Of a stretch of 36,179 nucleotides of DNA, positions 16,663 through 27,443 are shown piece after piece. The DNA is taken from positions 1 through 36,179 of the forward strand of contig JAQWSN010000008.1 in NCBI GenBank assembly GCA_029243165.1. Reading direction: 5' to 3'. Made by a program: the position numbers and the translations under genes. The stretch comes from Flavobacteriaceae bacterium. Lineage in GTDB: Bacteria > Bacteroidota > Bacteroidia > Flavobacteriales > Flavobacteriaceae. The notes beneath the pieces are model-generated. The model did not search any database and was not told the DNA's origin. It saw only the letters and a list, made by a program, of their open reading frames with translations. The first letter of the stretch is position 1. Each line of letters opens with the position of its first letter.

Positions 16663-16693
16663 CAAATTTAGGGCTTATCAGTTTGCAATCAAA
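16663..16693 (-). promoter_or_regulatory. Consensus promoter of the eight-gene envelope/redox operon
   Basis: On the minus strand: TTTG (16693-16690), exactly 19 bases, then TAAATTTG (16670-16663). Both elements match the Bacteroidota housekeeping consensus perfectly. The -33 box overlaps the first codons of lptD on the other strand, so the two divergent promoters and starts are interleaved. Confidence 0.75.
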
Positions 16694-19304
16694 GTTTTAT
16701 CATATCGCAAATTTTCTCATTTTCTTAGGAATTGGGATCATGCATGCGCAAAGTACGGTATCGACTACGATTTCAAAAGAAACTCTGATGGACAGCATAG
16801 CCCCTCCCGTTGAAAAAAAACCTTTACTCCTGGCTAAAGTGAAATACACAGCCAAAGATTGTGTTCAAATTGATCGAAAAGAAAATAAACTCATCCTTTA
16901 CAACGAAGCAGAATTGTACTATCAAGACATTGAACTTCGCGCTGGAATTATCATTTTGGATTACAAAACAAATGAGGTTAATGCAGGTAGGATCTTGATG
17001 GATTCAACCTTGGTTCAATATCCTTTTTTTAAGCAAGCAGGCAATGAAGTAAATCCAGATTCTATTCGATTTAATTTTGATACCCAAAAAGCATTGATCT
17101 GGAATTCCAAATCAGGGCAAAACGGAATGGATATTTTTGCTGCATTGACCAAAAAACAAAATGACTCCACTTATTACATCAAAGATGCAAGAGTGAGTAC
17201 AGCAGGAAAATTAGTAGGGGACGAAGAGGAAGGTATCGACTACTATTTCAAGGTAAGAAAAGGAAAAATAATCCCAGGGGGGAAGATCATTTCTGGTTTA
17301 ACCAATATGTTCATAGCCGATGTTCCTACCCCGGTAGGGCTTCCATTTGCCTATTTCCCGTCCTCACAAACCAAAGAATCAGGTTTTATTATTCCCTCTA
17401 TCGGAGAAAGTAATTTGAGAGGGTTTTATGTTCAGAATGGAGGCTATTATTTAGCCCTGTCAGACTATTTTGATTTTACAATGATCGCAGATTATTACAC
17501 CAACGGTAGCTACGGTTTTCGTGGTGATTCACAATACAATGTGCGCTACAAATACCGTGGAAAATTTAGTTTTCGCTTCGAAAATCTAATTAATGAAGCT
17601 CGTGGGTTACCTGACTATTCAAAATCTACCGTCTTCAATGTTCGTTGGAATCACAGCAAAGATCCAAAATCAAGTCCCAATTCTACTTTTTCTGCCTCGG
17701 TAAACTTTGGTAGTAGTGACTATTATCGACAATCCGTAAATCAACTGAACTCTCCCAACTTTTTAAACAATAACCTGAGTTCCTCGATTTCGTATTCCAA
17801 AACATTCCCCGAATATCCTAGAGTAAATATTTCGTTGACCACCGCCATGTCTCAAAATTCACAATCAAAATCGGTTAATTTGACCCTTCCTACCTTCCAA
17901 GCCAACATGGAGCGAATCTATCCTTTTGCTCCCAAAGTAGGTGCTAAAAAAGGAATCTTTCAAAACATTAATTTTCAATACACCGGTAGAGCAGAAAATC
18001 GGATCATTACCACAGAGGAAGCTCTGTTTGGCCCAAACATGTTTGACAATGCAAAAATGGGAATGAAACATTCCATTCCGCTAAGTACCAATTTTAAGCT
18101 CTTTAAATACCTCAGCATGTCCACCAGTGCCAACTACGATGAAGTTTGGACTCAAAACACCGTGCGCTTTTCCGATTACGATCCCGAATTGGGAATTGCT
18201 GTCAAAGACACAATTAATAAAATTGGAACTTTTAGACAATACAATTTAAGTGCCTCATTGGGGACAACCTTTTACGGTACCTTCAATTTTGGTGAGAACA
18301 AAAAAATACAATCCATACGGCATACCGTAAGACCCTCCATCAGTTACACCAACAAACCTAGTTTTGAACAATATTACGACACCTACATTGTGGATGCAGA
18401 GGGCAACACTGCTGAATACACCCGCTATCAAAATAGCCTCTTCGGAATCCCATCAAAGGCTCTTTCCAACAATATGGGTATCAGTGTTGGAAATAATTTT
18501 GAAGCCAAAGTACGCGATAAAGATTCTACCGCTACGGGGCCTAAAAAAGTAATTTTGCTGAACAACTTAAATTTTTCCACCTCTCATAATTTTGCAGCAG
18601 ATTCCCTACGTTGGAGTCCTATGAGAATGTCCACGGGTTTATCCCTTTTAAAAGGTAAAATGACTGTAAATTTTGGAGGTACCCTTGATCCTTACACTTT
18701 AAATCAAGACAAAGTCCGTATTAACAAATATCATATTACGAATGGAGGTGGATTATTCCGTTTGACTAGTGCAAACGTCAACATGAATTATTCTTTTTCC
18801 AGTACACAAATTAAAGGCAGAGAAGAAGAAGAAAATGAACGAAGTCAGCAGGAATCAACTTCTAGTGGCGGAAGAGAAGACGATTTGTTTGGTCGAGCGG
18901 AAGACTTTACCGACCGCCGTATGGAGGATCCTGAAGATAATGATCCCCTACCCACCTATCCGAGTTACCGATCAAAAATACCCTGGAATTTAAAACTTGC
19001 CTATTCACTAACCTACAATAACTCAAGAGGACAAAGAGATTTTAGCAACAATTCATTAATGTTTTCAGGAAATATTGATCTGACTCCAAAATGGAAAGTC
19101 GGTGTTTCTTCAGGTTATGATTTTAAAGGGAAAGGTTTTACTTACACCCAACTCCGATTCAATAGGGATTTAAACAGTTGGCGCCTCAATTTTAGTTGGG
19201 TACCCTTTAGTGATCGAGCTTCTTGGAACTTTTTTATTGGGATAAAATCAGGTTTGTTAAGCGACATCAAATACGAAAAACAAAGCGAACCCAACAGGAG
19301 GTAG
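16683..19304 (+). CDS. lptD: LPS-assembly outer-membrane protein LptD (Bacteroidota type)
   Basis: Up to 873 residues. After a signal peptide (to about residue 23, 'GIGIMHAQ'), residues about 50-230 form an OstA/LptA-like domain ('CVQIDRKENKLILYNEAELYYQDIELRAGIIILDYKTNEV'-type pattern, given here only as its opening and closing turns), then the LptD hallmark 'PVGLPFAYFPSSQTKESGFIIPSIGES' region, and a long beta-barrel to the end. A low-complexity acidic loop lies near residues 718-760. It inserts LPS into the outer leaflet with LptE. The start is TTG at 16683; the first ATG (codon 20, 16740) would remove most of the signal peptide. The minus-strand envelope operon is divergent from it. Confidence 0.87.
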   Translation: MQSKFYHIANFLIFLGIGIMHAQSTVSTTISKETLMDSIAPPVEKKPLLLAKVKYTAKDCVQIDRKENKLILYNEAELYYQDIELRAGIIILDYKTNEVNAGRILMDSTLVQYPFFKQAGNEVNPDSIRFNFDTQKALIWNSKSGQNGMDIFAALTKKQNDSTYYIKDARVSTAGKLVGDEEEGIDYYFKVRKGKIIPGGKIISGLTNMFIADVPTPVGLPFAYFPSSQTKESGFIIPSIGESNLRGFYVQNGGYYLALSDYFDFTMIADYYTNGSYGFRGDSQYNVRYKYRGKFSFRFENLINEARGLPDYSKSTVFNVRWNHSKDPKSSPNSTFSASVNFGSSDYYRQSVNQLNSPNFLNNNLSSSISYSKTFPEYPRVNISLTTAMSQNSQSKSVNLTLPTFQANMERIYPFAPKVGAKKGIFQNINFQYTGRAENRIITTEEALFGPNMFDNAKMGMKHSIPLSTNFKLFKYLSMSTSANYDEVWTQNTVRFSDYDPELGIAVKDTINKIGTFRQYNLSASLGTTFYGTFNFGENKKIQSIRHTVRPSISYTNKPSFEQYYDTYIVDAEGNTAEYTRYQNSLFGIPSKALSNNMGISVGNNFEAKVRDKDSTATGPKKVILLNNLNFSTSHNFAADSLRWSPMRMSTGLSLLKGKMTVNFGGTLDPYTLNQDKVRINKYHITNGGGLFRLTSANVNMNYSFSSTQIKGREEEENERSQQESTSSGGREDDLFGRAEDFTDRRMEDPEDNDPLPTYPSYRSKIPWNLKLAYSLTYNNSRGQRDFSNNSLMFSGNIDLTPKWKVGVSSGYDFKGKGFTYTQLRFNRDLNSWRLNFSWVPFSDRASWNFFIGIKSGLLSDIKYEKQSEPNRR

Positions 19305-19331
19305 AAAAAATTTGAATTTTTAGTACCTTGT

Positions 19332-19727
19332 ATGAAAAATCAAGTGAAAAAAAAGATCATCACAACACTCAATGCCCCTGCCCCACTAGGCCCATACAAT
19401 CAGGCAGTAAAGGTCGGAAACACCTTGTACATCTCTGGACAAATTCCCATTTTAGCCGAAAGTATGGAACTTTTCAGTGGAACCATTAAAGAAGAAACCC
19501 AATTGGTGATGCAGCATCTGGAAGCCATTTTAGAAGCTGCGGAAATGAATTTTAATCAAGTGGTTAAAACCTCGATCTTTTTGGACAATATGGATAATTT
19601 TGGACAGGTTAATGAAGTGTACGGAAGCTATTTTGACAACGATACGGCACCTGCCAGAGAAACTGTAGCTGTCAAAACACTTCCAAAATCAGTTCGAATT
19701 GAGATATCCATGATTGCAGTGGATTAA
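19332..19727 (+). CDS. ridA: RidA family enamine/imine deaminase
   Basis: A 131-residue protein of the YjgF/YER057c/UK114 family, which hydrolyses reactive 2-aminoacrylate and related enamines to keto acids and ammonia, protecting PLP enzymes. Family features: 'NAPAPLGPYNQAVKVGNTLYISGQIP' region near the N-terminus, the catalytic arginine in 'APARETVAV', and the end 'VRIEISMIAVD'. Length is typical. It is cytosolic and trimeric in known members. It follows lptD by 27 bp and may be partly co-transcribed. A large palindrome downstream (19921-19958) probably ends transcription. Confidence 0.92.
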   Translation: MKNQVKKKIITTLNAPAPLGPYNQAVKVGNTLYISGQIPILAESMELFSGTIKEETQLVMQHLEAILEAAEMNFNQVVKTSIFLDNMDNFGQVNEVYGSYFDNDTAPARETVAVKTLPKSVRIEISMIAVD

Positions 19728-19920
19728 ATCCTATTTCGAGCAGTAAACTCGTTTTAAACTAAAGACATTCCAATTTTTATCGAAAAAATTTTTCGTGATG
19801 CTCCTGTTGTTGAGGTCAATCAAAAGAAAAATAGATTCACCTGTACAACCCTATGGAAATTAATTAGTTACAATTCAATAATACAAAAGTACGTTCAGGT
19901 AAACGGAGTCTAGTTGTGTC

Positions 19921-19958
19921 AAAAATTAAATACTTATTTAAATAAGTATTTAATTTTT
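19921..19958. terminator. 38-bp perfect AT palindrome, probable bidirectional terminator
   Basis: Bases 19921-19939 are the exact reverse complement of 19940-19958, with no spacer; the first arm begins AAAAATTAAATAC. Read either way the RNA would form a long hairpin flanked by an A-run and ending in a U-run. It sits between the convergent ridA (ends 19727) and BadF-type kinase gene (ends 20011), as expected for a two-way terminator. Only one C and one G pair occur in each arm, so the stem is long but AT-rich. Confidence 0.75.
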
Positions 19959-20010
19959 TGATAAAAAAATCAATTTGTAAATCCCGTTTGCAAAGTCAGA
20001 AGAAAAAGGA

Positions 20011-20874
20011 CTATTGATCCGTTTCTATTAAATCTTTGTGGTATTTGACCAACTCGTCAATAGGACGTTGAACAATTCTGCCCATGGTCAAACCTTTTAA
20101 TTTTAAGGCTTTTTCAATTTCTTCTTTTAGGAAAAAGGAGATTGATCCAATAAAATGAATGGGGACCTCTTTAGCATTTTCAAATTGAAGAATTTGATGA
20201 CTAATAAAACGATCCAAACCTTTGGCAATAATGTCCTGAAACACCGCATTGTTTTTATGCTTGATTAAAAATCTAGAAAAGGTAGCGAGATACGTATTCG
20301 GATTTTCACGACGGTAAATGTTTTCTTTAATCGTATCGGGTGAAAGGTCGTATTCTTGCTCAAATTCTTTGGCTAAATCTTCCGACATGGTTTTGAAATA
20401 GTAACTTCGAATCAGTTGCTTTCCAAAAAAATTACCACTGGCCTCATCCATTAAAACATATCCGAGGGAGGTGACCCGCTGTTCGATTTCCTTTCCGTCA
20501 AAATAGGTGCAATTGGAACCCGTTCCGAGAATACAAACAATGGATTTATGTCCAAAATCTGCAGCAGCGTAAACTGCCGCATATGTATCTTCTTTGATTA
20601 TGATTTCACTATTAACAAAGATTTCATCAAATACACGACGAATTCTTTTTTGAGGGGAATCAACACCACAACCCGCTCCGTAGAAATACAAATGTGTAAC
20701 CTCTTTGCGGTTTTGGAATAAATCAAAATTATTGATGATTCGCTCCTTGAGAATCGCACTGGATAACACCTGAGGATTTAGACCTAAGGTTTGGGTAGCA
20801 AAAAGGGTTTTACCCTTTGAATCTACTGCTATCCAGTCTGTTTTGGTAGAACCACTGTCAACTACTAAAATCAT
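20011..20874 (-). CDS. BadF/BadG/BcrA/BcrD ATPase-family sugar kinase (N-acetylglucosamine kinase-like)
   Basis: A 287-residue actin-fold kinase. The phosphate-1 loop is 'VVDSGSTKTDW' (4-14), phosphate-2 is 'CILGTGSNCTYFDG', and 'DEASGNFFGKQLI' follows the hexosamine-kinase pattern. The family includes eukaryotic GlcNAc kinase and bacterial MurNAc/GlcNAc kinases, so phosphorylation of an amino sugar, perhaps one recovered from peptidoglycan, is the best guess; benzoyl-CoA reductase activation is unlikely here. It is 14 bp downstream of gapA and likely in one transcript with pfkA and gapA, consistent with feeding sugar phosphates to glycolysis. Cytosolic. Confidence 0.83.
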   Translation of the reverse strand: MILVVDSGSTKTDWIAVDSKGKTLFATQTLGLNPQVLSSAILKERIINNFDLFQNRKEVTHLYFYGAGCGVDSPQKRIRRVFDEIFVNSEIIIKEDTYAAVYAAADFGHKSIVCILGTGSNCTYFDGKEIEQRVTSLGYVLMDEASGNFFGKQLIRSYYFKTMSEDLAKEFEQEYDLSPDTIKENIYRRENPNTYLATFSRFLIKHKNNAVFQDIIAKGLDRFISHQILQFENAKEVPIHFIGSISFFLKEEIEKALKLKGLTMGRIVQRPIDELVKYHKDLIETDQ

Positions 20875-20888
20875 TTGTCAATGAGTAT

Positions 20889-22902
<2,014 letters not shown>

Positions 22903-22914
22903 TTGATTTCGCAG

Positions 22915-22922
22915 CAAATTTA
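22915..22922 (-). promoter_or_regulatory. Candidate -7 element for the pfkA cluster
   Basis: TAAATTTG on the minus strand is an exact TAnnTTTG, 12 bases before the pfkA ATG. The upstream -33 is poor (TTAG at 20-base spacing). It would let glycolytic genes be transcribed independently of the long tamB-like gene. Confidence 0.4.
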
Positions 22923-22981
22923 AACATTAAATTAACAGAAGACTAACTCGAAGCAAAATTTTACAAAATTGCAACAGAATG

Positions 22982-25900
22982 TTACAAATTCCCTTTTTTG
23001 ACAAAACGAACTCCTCCGCTTGGGGTCTGATTCGTTTCCGTTTGGGTAGATTGAGACTCCAGATCTTGACTGTTTACAACCTTCTGTATCAGGTCTTTAA
23101 AAGTGTTAAAATCCACATCATAAGACAGGCCCACCCCCTGAGTGTACCCCAGTTCGTCTCCTATGTAACGAAATTCGTTTTCTTTATTAAACACTTTTGC
23201 CCTCAGAGAGCCTTCGTCATTAAGGATAAAATCAATTTGGATGTTCCCTACAATCAGAGTTTGTTCTACTCCTCCTACAGGAACTCCAATCTTTCCGTTG
23301 AGTAAAATCCGATCACTGATTTTAGTTGACAGTGTAAACCCCAGTCGATCCTCTGTCGCAATATCCAGTAATGCACTTTTATCTCCTTGAAGGTAATCGA
23401 TTCCGACCTTTAATTTGTCGTTTTCTTCACCAATCAAATTACTAACAATGTCAGAAGCTTTTTGATACAAATTATTTGTAATTCCTTGCATAGAAACACT
23501 CACTTCATTAATAAAAATTCCTTGAGACAATAACGATAAGGCTTGCAACTGACTCCGTTGAGGATCGGCCAAACGATAGTTAATTTCAGAGGCAACAGTA
23601 CCGCTGGTGTTGGGAAAGTCAATTTCAAAAACAGGATCATCGGGTTTGAGAAGATTTCCTTGCAAACGGATCAATACTTCAGTAGGAATACTTTTGTTAA
23701 AATTCGGATTGTCCAAAAGCAAGGCAGGATTTGCACCACCGGGAACACTGTAAACTGCTTCTAAATCCATTTGAGCTTCCAGTGGATTTCCCTCCCATAC
23801 AATATTACCCCCGGGTTTGACATTAAACTTTTTATCAATTACTCCCAAGTTTTTAAAATTGTAAATTCCATCAAAGGTGATAAAGTCACCCCACATATTA
23901 AATTTTCCATTGGTATTGATCTCCATAAAAAGATTTCCTGCTCCTCTTCCGCTGAGATAACTTCCTGTTTCTTGATCAATAACAATTTCGATCGAAGCAT
24001 TATTAGTCACGTCAAGTTCAAAATCCATCTCGACCCCACGAATTTCTTTGATCGTTTTTTCCTCAACCATAGGGGTTACCTCCCTTTTTATTTTTTTGTC
24101 AATAAAATTCACAAAGCTACTATCGGACAAGCCGTAACTCTCAGCCCAGGGAATTTTGATGGAAGTACCCGTTTCCGTGGCTCCTTGTAGAGAAATTTTT
24201 AAATTTTTTGTTGGCCCAGACAAATTTAAATTTCCATTTAAAAACCCTTGCCCAAAAAACAATGATTCGGGGACTTGTTGGGTATTTAACAATAACATTC
24301 TATCGGATTCGATGTCCATCTGTAAGCTCCAATCACGAAAATTATCATGCGAAAAAGTTCCGTTCATTTCCACTGAGGTTCCTTCAGCCCGTTCATTAAG
24401 TTTTACATCTTTAAAGGTAAAATCTTGATTGGACAAAAGAACTTGGGTTGACTCAGCCTGATAATCAAGATTGAGATAAGGAATACGGATTTGAGCCTTT
24501 TCCAAATTGAGAACACCATTATGTCTGATCTCATCTAGAGGGCCCCAGAGGTTTACATTTCCCGTAATAGCCCCATTGATGTTTTGAATTGCATCTTTAC
24601 CCAAAGGGGACAAAAACCCGAGGTTGAATTCATTTAAATCCAAGTCAAGATTAAGTGTAGGCTTTTCGAAACCTTGCCATACTCCTCGAGCAGACAAGCT
24701 CTTTTTGTTTTCTTCATCGAGGTTAAGGGCAACGACATAGGCGTTCATCAAGGTATTTCCATTTGCACTTAAATCAAACTGACCTAAATTTTGACCATTA
24801 ATATTCCAATCGGAAATTGCTGTTGAGAATTCCAATTTATTTTCCTCAGACGATCGAGCTATTTTTGCTCTGAGATCCACAATACCCGATTGCCTAAATA
24901 CAGGATTTACGGGGAGTATGTTTTCTAAAATAACATTTTCAATTTCTAAATCTAGGTTAAATTCTTTGCTGTTTGAATAGGCACCAGAAAGCTCAATGAG
25001 TTGGTCTTCAGTGACTGCCAGTAGGTCAGTCAGGATCGTTTCATTTGTTTTTGCATTGTACCCAATTTTTTGGTTTGGTGTATCCTCAGGATTCAAAACC
25101 CATGTCTCCTTTCCTAATGGAAACTTAGATTTTTTAAAGCCAAAATAAGAAATTCCATCAGTACCCATAGTGTGGTAAAAATTCAGTTCAAAGGGCGTCT
25201 TTTCTTTGGCTTGATTGGTAAATTCTGAGCGAAAATAAAGGGTGTCCTTTAACTTGGCACTAATCATGTTAAAGGCTCTTCCTTTGATGTACTCTTGGCT
25301 GATTCGGTTTACGCTGAGATACGTATTGTAAATTGGGTTTTTGGTGTCAATTTGGAAGTGAAGTTCCTCAAGCTGCAATCCATTCCACCGCATTAAGGGA
25401 GCGTCTAAAGTGACAATAGAACTCTTAACATCTGAACCAATATTCCCTTTGAGGAAAATGTTTTCAGAAACCGAAAACTCAGGATACAAAGCATCCAATA
25501 GCTTCTTGTAAATCGTTAACTTAAAACTTAACTCTTGTCCTTCTCGAGGTTCTTTCAGAGGTAGGAAAGGATAGACCTGGTGAAGCGTTTGCTGAAACAA
25601 TTGAACCAGTTGTGAGGTTTGAAATTTTCCTCGGGCAGCACCGGAAATACAATCCGTATTTTCAATAGTTAATAGGGTTTCTCCCTGAATAATTTTTTGA
25701 GAAATTGTTAAAGGATTCAAATCGACAGTGGAATCCTCATTAGTGATCTGAGCTGCCGAAACCTTAAAGGCTCCTTCAAGATTGTCAATATTTTTTCCTT
25801 TAAAATTTCCTAAAACTACTCCTTTAAAATTGCGTTTTGCTTCTCCAAGACGAAGGCCAAAAAGGTTGATGTCCCATTTGGAAATATTGGCAGCAAGGGT

Positions 25901-27412
25901 GTATTGGGGTTGGGTATCAGAAAAATCAAACCGAAAATCACTTTTGAGCGCCATGATGGAATCATTCACGCTGAGTGTATTTCTCAGTTGCTGATCGGTG
26001 AAATTTCCTTCAATTTCAATATTTGAAAGTGAAAAAGTAGGGGTTTTTAAAAACATTTCTCGTACATCCCACTCCAATTGCTCGTTTCCCTTCTCAGCCA
26101 AATTACCCTCAAATTGGACAAGTCCCCCCCAACTAAATTCTTTTTTTGATACCGTAGGGAGTAAAAAATTTATCGAGTCAAAAGTTGCCTCCACGGTGAT
26201 GGCTTTGTCTTTATTCTCTTTCATAAATAAGCCTTGATCAACAGCTCCTTTTGCTTTGAAATTTCCCCAAGCATTTTGTGATTCTAAATCAAAATCAATC
26301 GCTTTAGTATTGGATTTAAATCGTCCTTTAAATTGGACAGACTCGCCCGTGAAATAATCGTTAACGGCAATCAAGTGCTTGTTTTGCTCAAGCAATTGAA
26401 CCGTACTTAGGGAAGCATTTGAAACAGTAAATTCCCAATTCATCTTGCTAGAATCCAACAAGTTTTGAAGCATCAGCTTTCCTTCAACATCAAACTCATC
26501 ATGGACTACCCTGAGCTTTTCAAGGTCAAAATCATCTAGCCACCCTTTTGCAACGAAACTTGCCTTTACAGGACTTTTCGCTAAAAATGGAGACGAACTG
26601 AAACGTTCCGTTTTTAATTGACTTTCATTGACCACCCACTTAAAGGTTCCCTCCTTGTTAAAATTCCGAAAACTATTGTTTGCTCCCACTAGGTTTAATG
26701 CGCCACTCAGTTGATTGTCTGCAGCACTTAAATTCCAATCTGACAAATAGAGCATACCGGGTCGATACAACACTTTTGCTGAGGTGGAAAATTGTTCTTT
26801 TACGGGCGAGACTAAATACCCTTTTAAAGTATTTAATTCCAGAAGTAAACTATCTGCGGTGAAGTTAAAATTTTGTGCCTTGATGTTGAGCGAATCGACT
26901 TGAATTGGCTTTTCCTCTGAGTTTAAATCAGTGTAGTTAAATTTAGTATTGACAAAATCCACTTCTGATACGTTCAGAATGGGTTTGTTGCGATTCTTAC
27001 TTTCTTTTCTTAGTTTTTGCACCAAAACTTTTAGCGAATGGACTTCCTCATTAGGATACTTTTTGATGTTTAAATACACCCCAGAAGCCTCAAGAAGACT
27101 GAAGTCAAAATCGTTTTGTTGTAATTTTTTAAAATCCTTGAATGAAGTTTCTATCTTTTGAATAAAAGCTAGGGTATCCTGATGATGATCACCGATAAAA
27201 ATATCTGTCAACTCGAGCCTACCGTTCCACTGGAGGCGGATTCGATCGAAAGTGATTTGCTGCTCTGTAGTCTGCTCAAAATTTTGAGTAAATTGTTTTA
27301 AAATACGCGACTGTACCCAAGAGGTAGAAATCAGTAGGAATCCCAGACAAGAAATGAATAGGATACTACCTAAAAGGATTGCCGCTATTTTATTCCACTT
27401 TTTGATACGAAT
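22982..27412 (-). CDS. tamB: TamB/AsmA-like translocation and assembly module protein (non-canonical start)
   Basis: A giant of about 1476 residues. The C-terminus (last ~450 residues) has the DUF490/TamB pattern: 'GRGAGNLFMEINTNGKFNMWGDFITFDGIYNFKN' region, 'GGNIVWEGNPLEAQMDLEAVY', and a final beta-rich stretch. The middle is long beta-helical sequence of the kind that bridges the periplasm to move phospholipids or help outer-membrane protein assembly. The frame stays open to 27415 and encodes a membrane anchor (AAILLGSILFISCLGFLLIS) plus the typical 'WVQSRILKQFTQNFEQ' follow-on, yet between TAA (27416-27418) and a TTG at 27211 there is no ATG, GTG or TTG. ATT at 27410-27412 or ATC at 27404-27406 (giving [M]KKWNKIAA) are the plausible starts. 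TTG 27211 would delete the anchor. Confidence 0.85.
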   Translation of the reverse strand: MRIKKWNKIAAILLGSILFISCLGFLLISTSWVQSRILKQFTQNFEQTTEQQITFDRIRLQWNGRLELTDIFIGDHHQDTLAFIQKIETSFKDFKKLQQNDFDFSLLEASGVYLNIKKYPNEEVHSLKVLVQKLRKESKNRNKPILNVSEVDFVNTKFNYTDLNSEEKPIQVDSLNIKAQNFNFTADSLLLELNTLKGYLVSPVKEQFSTSAKVLYRPGMLYLSDWNLSAADNQLSGALNLVGANNSFRNFNKEGTFKWVVNESQLKTERFSSSPFLAKSPVKASFVAKGWLDDFDLEKLRVVHDEFDVEGKLMLQNLLDSSKMNWEFTVSNASLSTVQLLEQNKHLIAVNDYFTGESVQFKGRFKSNTKAIDFDLESQNAWGNFKAKGAVDQGLFMKENKDKAITVEATFDSINFLLPTVSKKEFSWGGLVQFEGNLAEKGNEQLEWDVREMFLKTPTFSLSNIEIEGNFTDQQLRNTLSVNDSIMALKSDFRFDFSDTQPQYTLAANISKWDINLFGLRLGEAKRNFKGVVLGNFKGKNIDNLEGAFKVSAAQITNEDSTVDLNPLTISQKIIQGETLLTIENTDCISGAARGKFQTSQLVQLFQQTLHQVYPFLPLKEPREGQELSFKLTIYKKLLDALYPEFSVSENIFLKGNIGSDVKSSIVTLDAPLMRWNGLQLEELHFQIDTKNPIYNTYLSVNRISQEYIKGRAFNMISAKLKDTLYFRSEFTNQAKEKTPFELNFYHTMGTDGISYFGFKKSKFPLGKETWVLNPEDTPNQKIGYNAKTNETILTDLLAVTEDQLIELSGAYSNSKEFNLDLEIENVILENILPVNPVFRQSGIVDLRAKIARSSEENKLEFSTAISDWNINGQNLGQFDLSANGNTLMNAYVVALNLDEENKKSLSARGVWQGFEKPTLNLDLDLNEFNLGFLSPLGKDAIQNINGAITGNVNLWGPLDEIRHNGVLNLEKAQIRIPYLNLDYQAESTQVLLSNQDFTFKDVKLNERAEGTSVEMNGTFSHDNFRDWSLQMDIESDRMLLLNTQQVPESLFFGQGFLNGNLNLSGPTKNLKISLQGATETGTSIKIPWAESYGLSDSSFVNFIDKKIKREVTPMVEEKTIKEIRGVEMDFELDVTNNASIEIVIDQETGSYLSGRGAGNLFMEINTNGKFNMWGDFITFDGIYNFKNLGVIDKKFNVKPGGNIVWEGNPLEAQMDLEAVYSVPGGANPALLLDNPNFNKSIPTEVLIRLQGNLLKPDDPVFEIDFPNTSGTVASEINYRLADPQRSQLQALSLLSQGIFINEVSVSMQGITNNLYQKASDIVSNLIGEENDKLKVGIDYLQGDKSALLDIATEDRLGFTLSTKISDRILLNGKIGVPVGGVEQTLIVGNIQIDFILNDEGSLRAKVFNKENEFRYIGDELGYTQGVGLSYDVDFNTFKDLIQKVVNSQDLESQSTQTETNQTPSGGVRFVKKGNL

Positions 27413-27416
27413 CGTT

Positions 27417-27424
27417 TATTTTTG
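27417..27424 (+). promoter_or_regulatory. Candidate -7 element of tsaD
   Basis: TATTTTTG matches TAnnTTTG exactly, 19 bases before the tsaD ATG at 27444. No TTTG lies at the usual 19-base spacing; the nearest (27401-27404) is too close. Confidence 0.35.
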
Positions 27425-27443
27425 TAACGCTTTAAAAAACACT

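Noticed and set aside
27354-27443. Longer N-terminus for TsaD
   Set aside because: TsaD proteins begin close to the ILAIESSCDDT motif; the extension overlaps the tamB-like anchor region.
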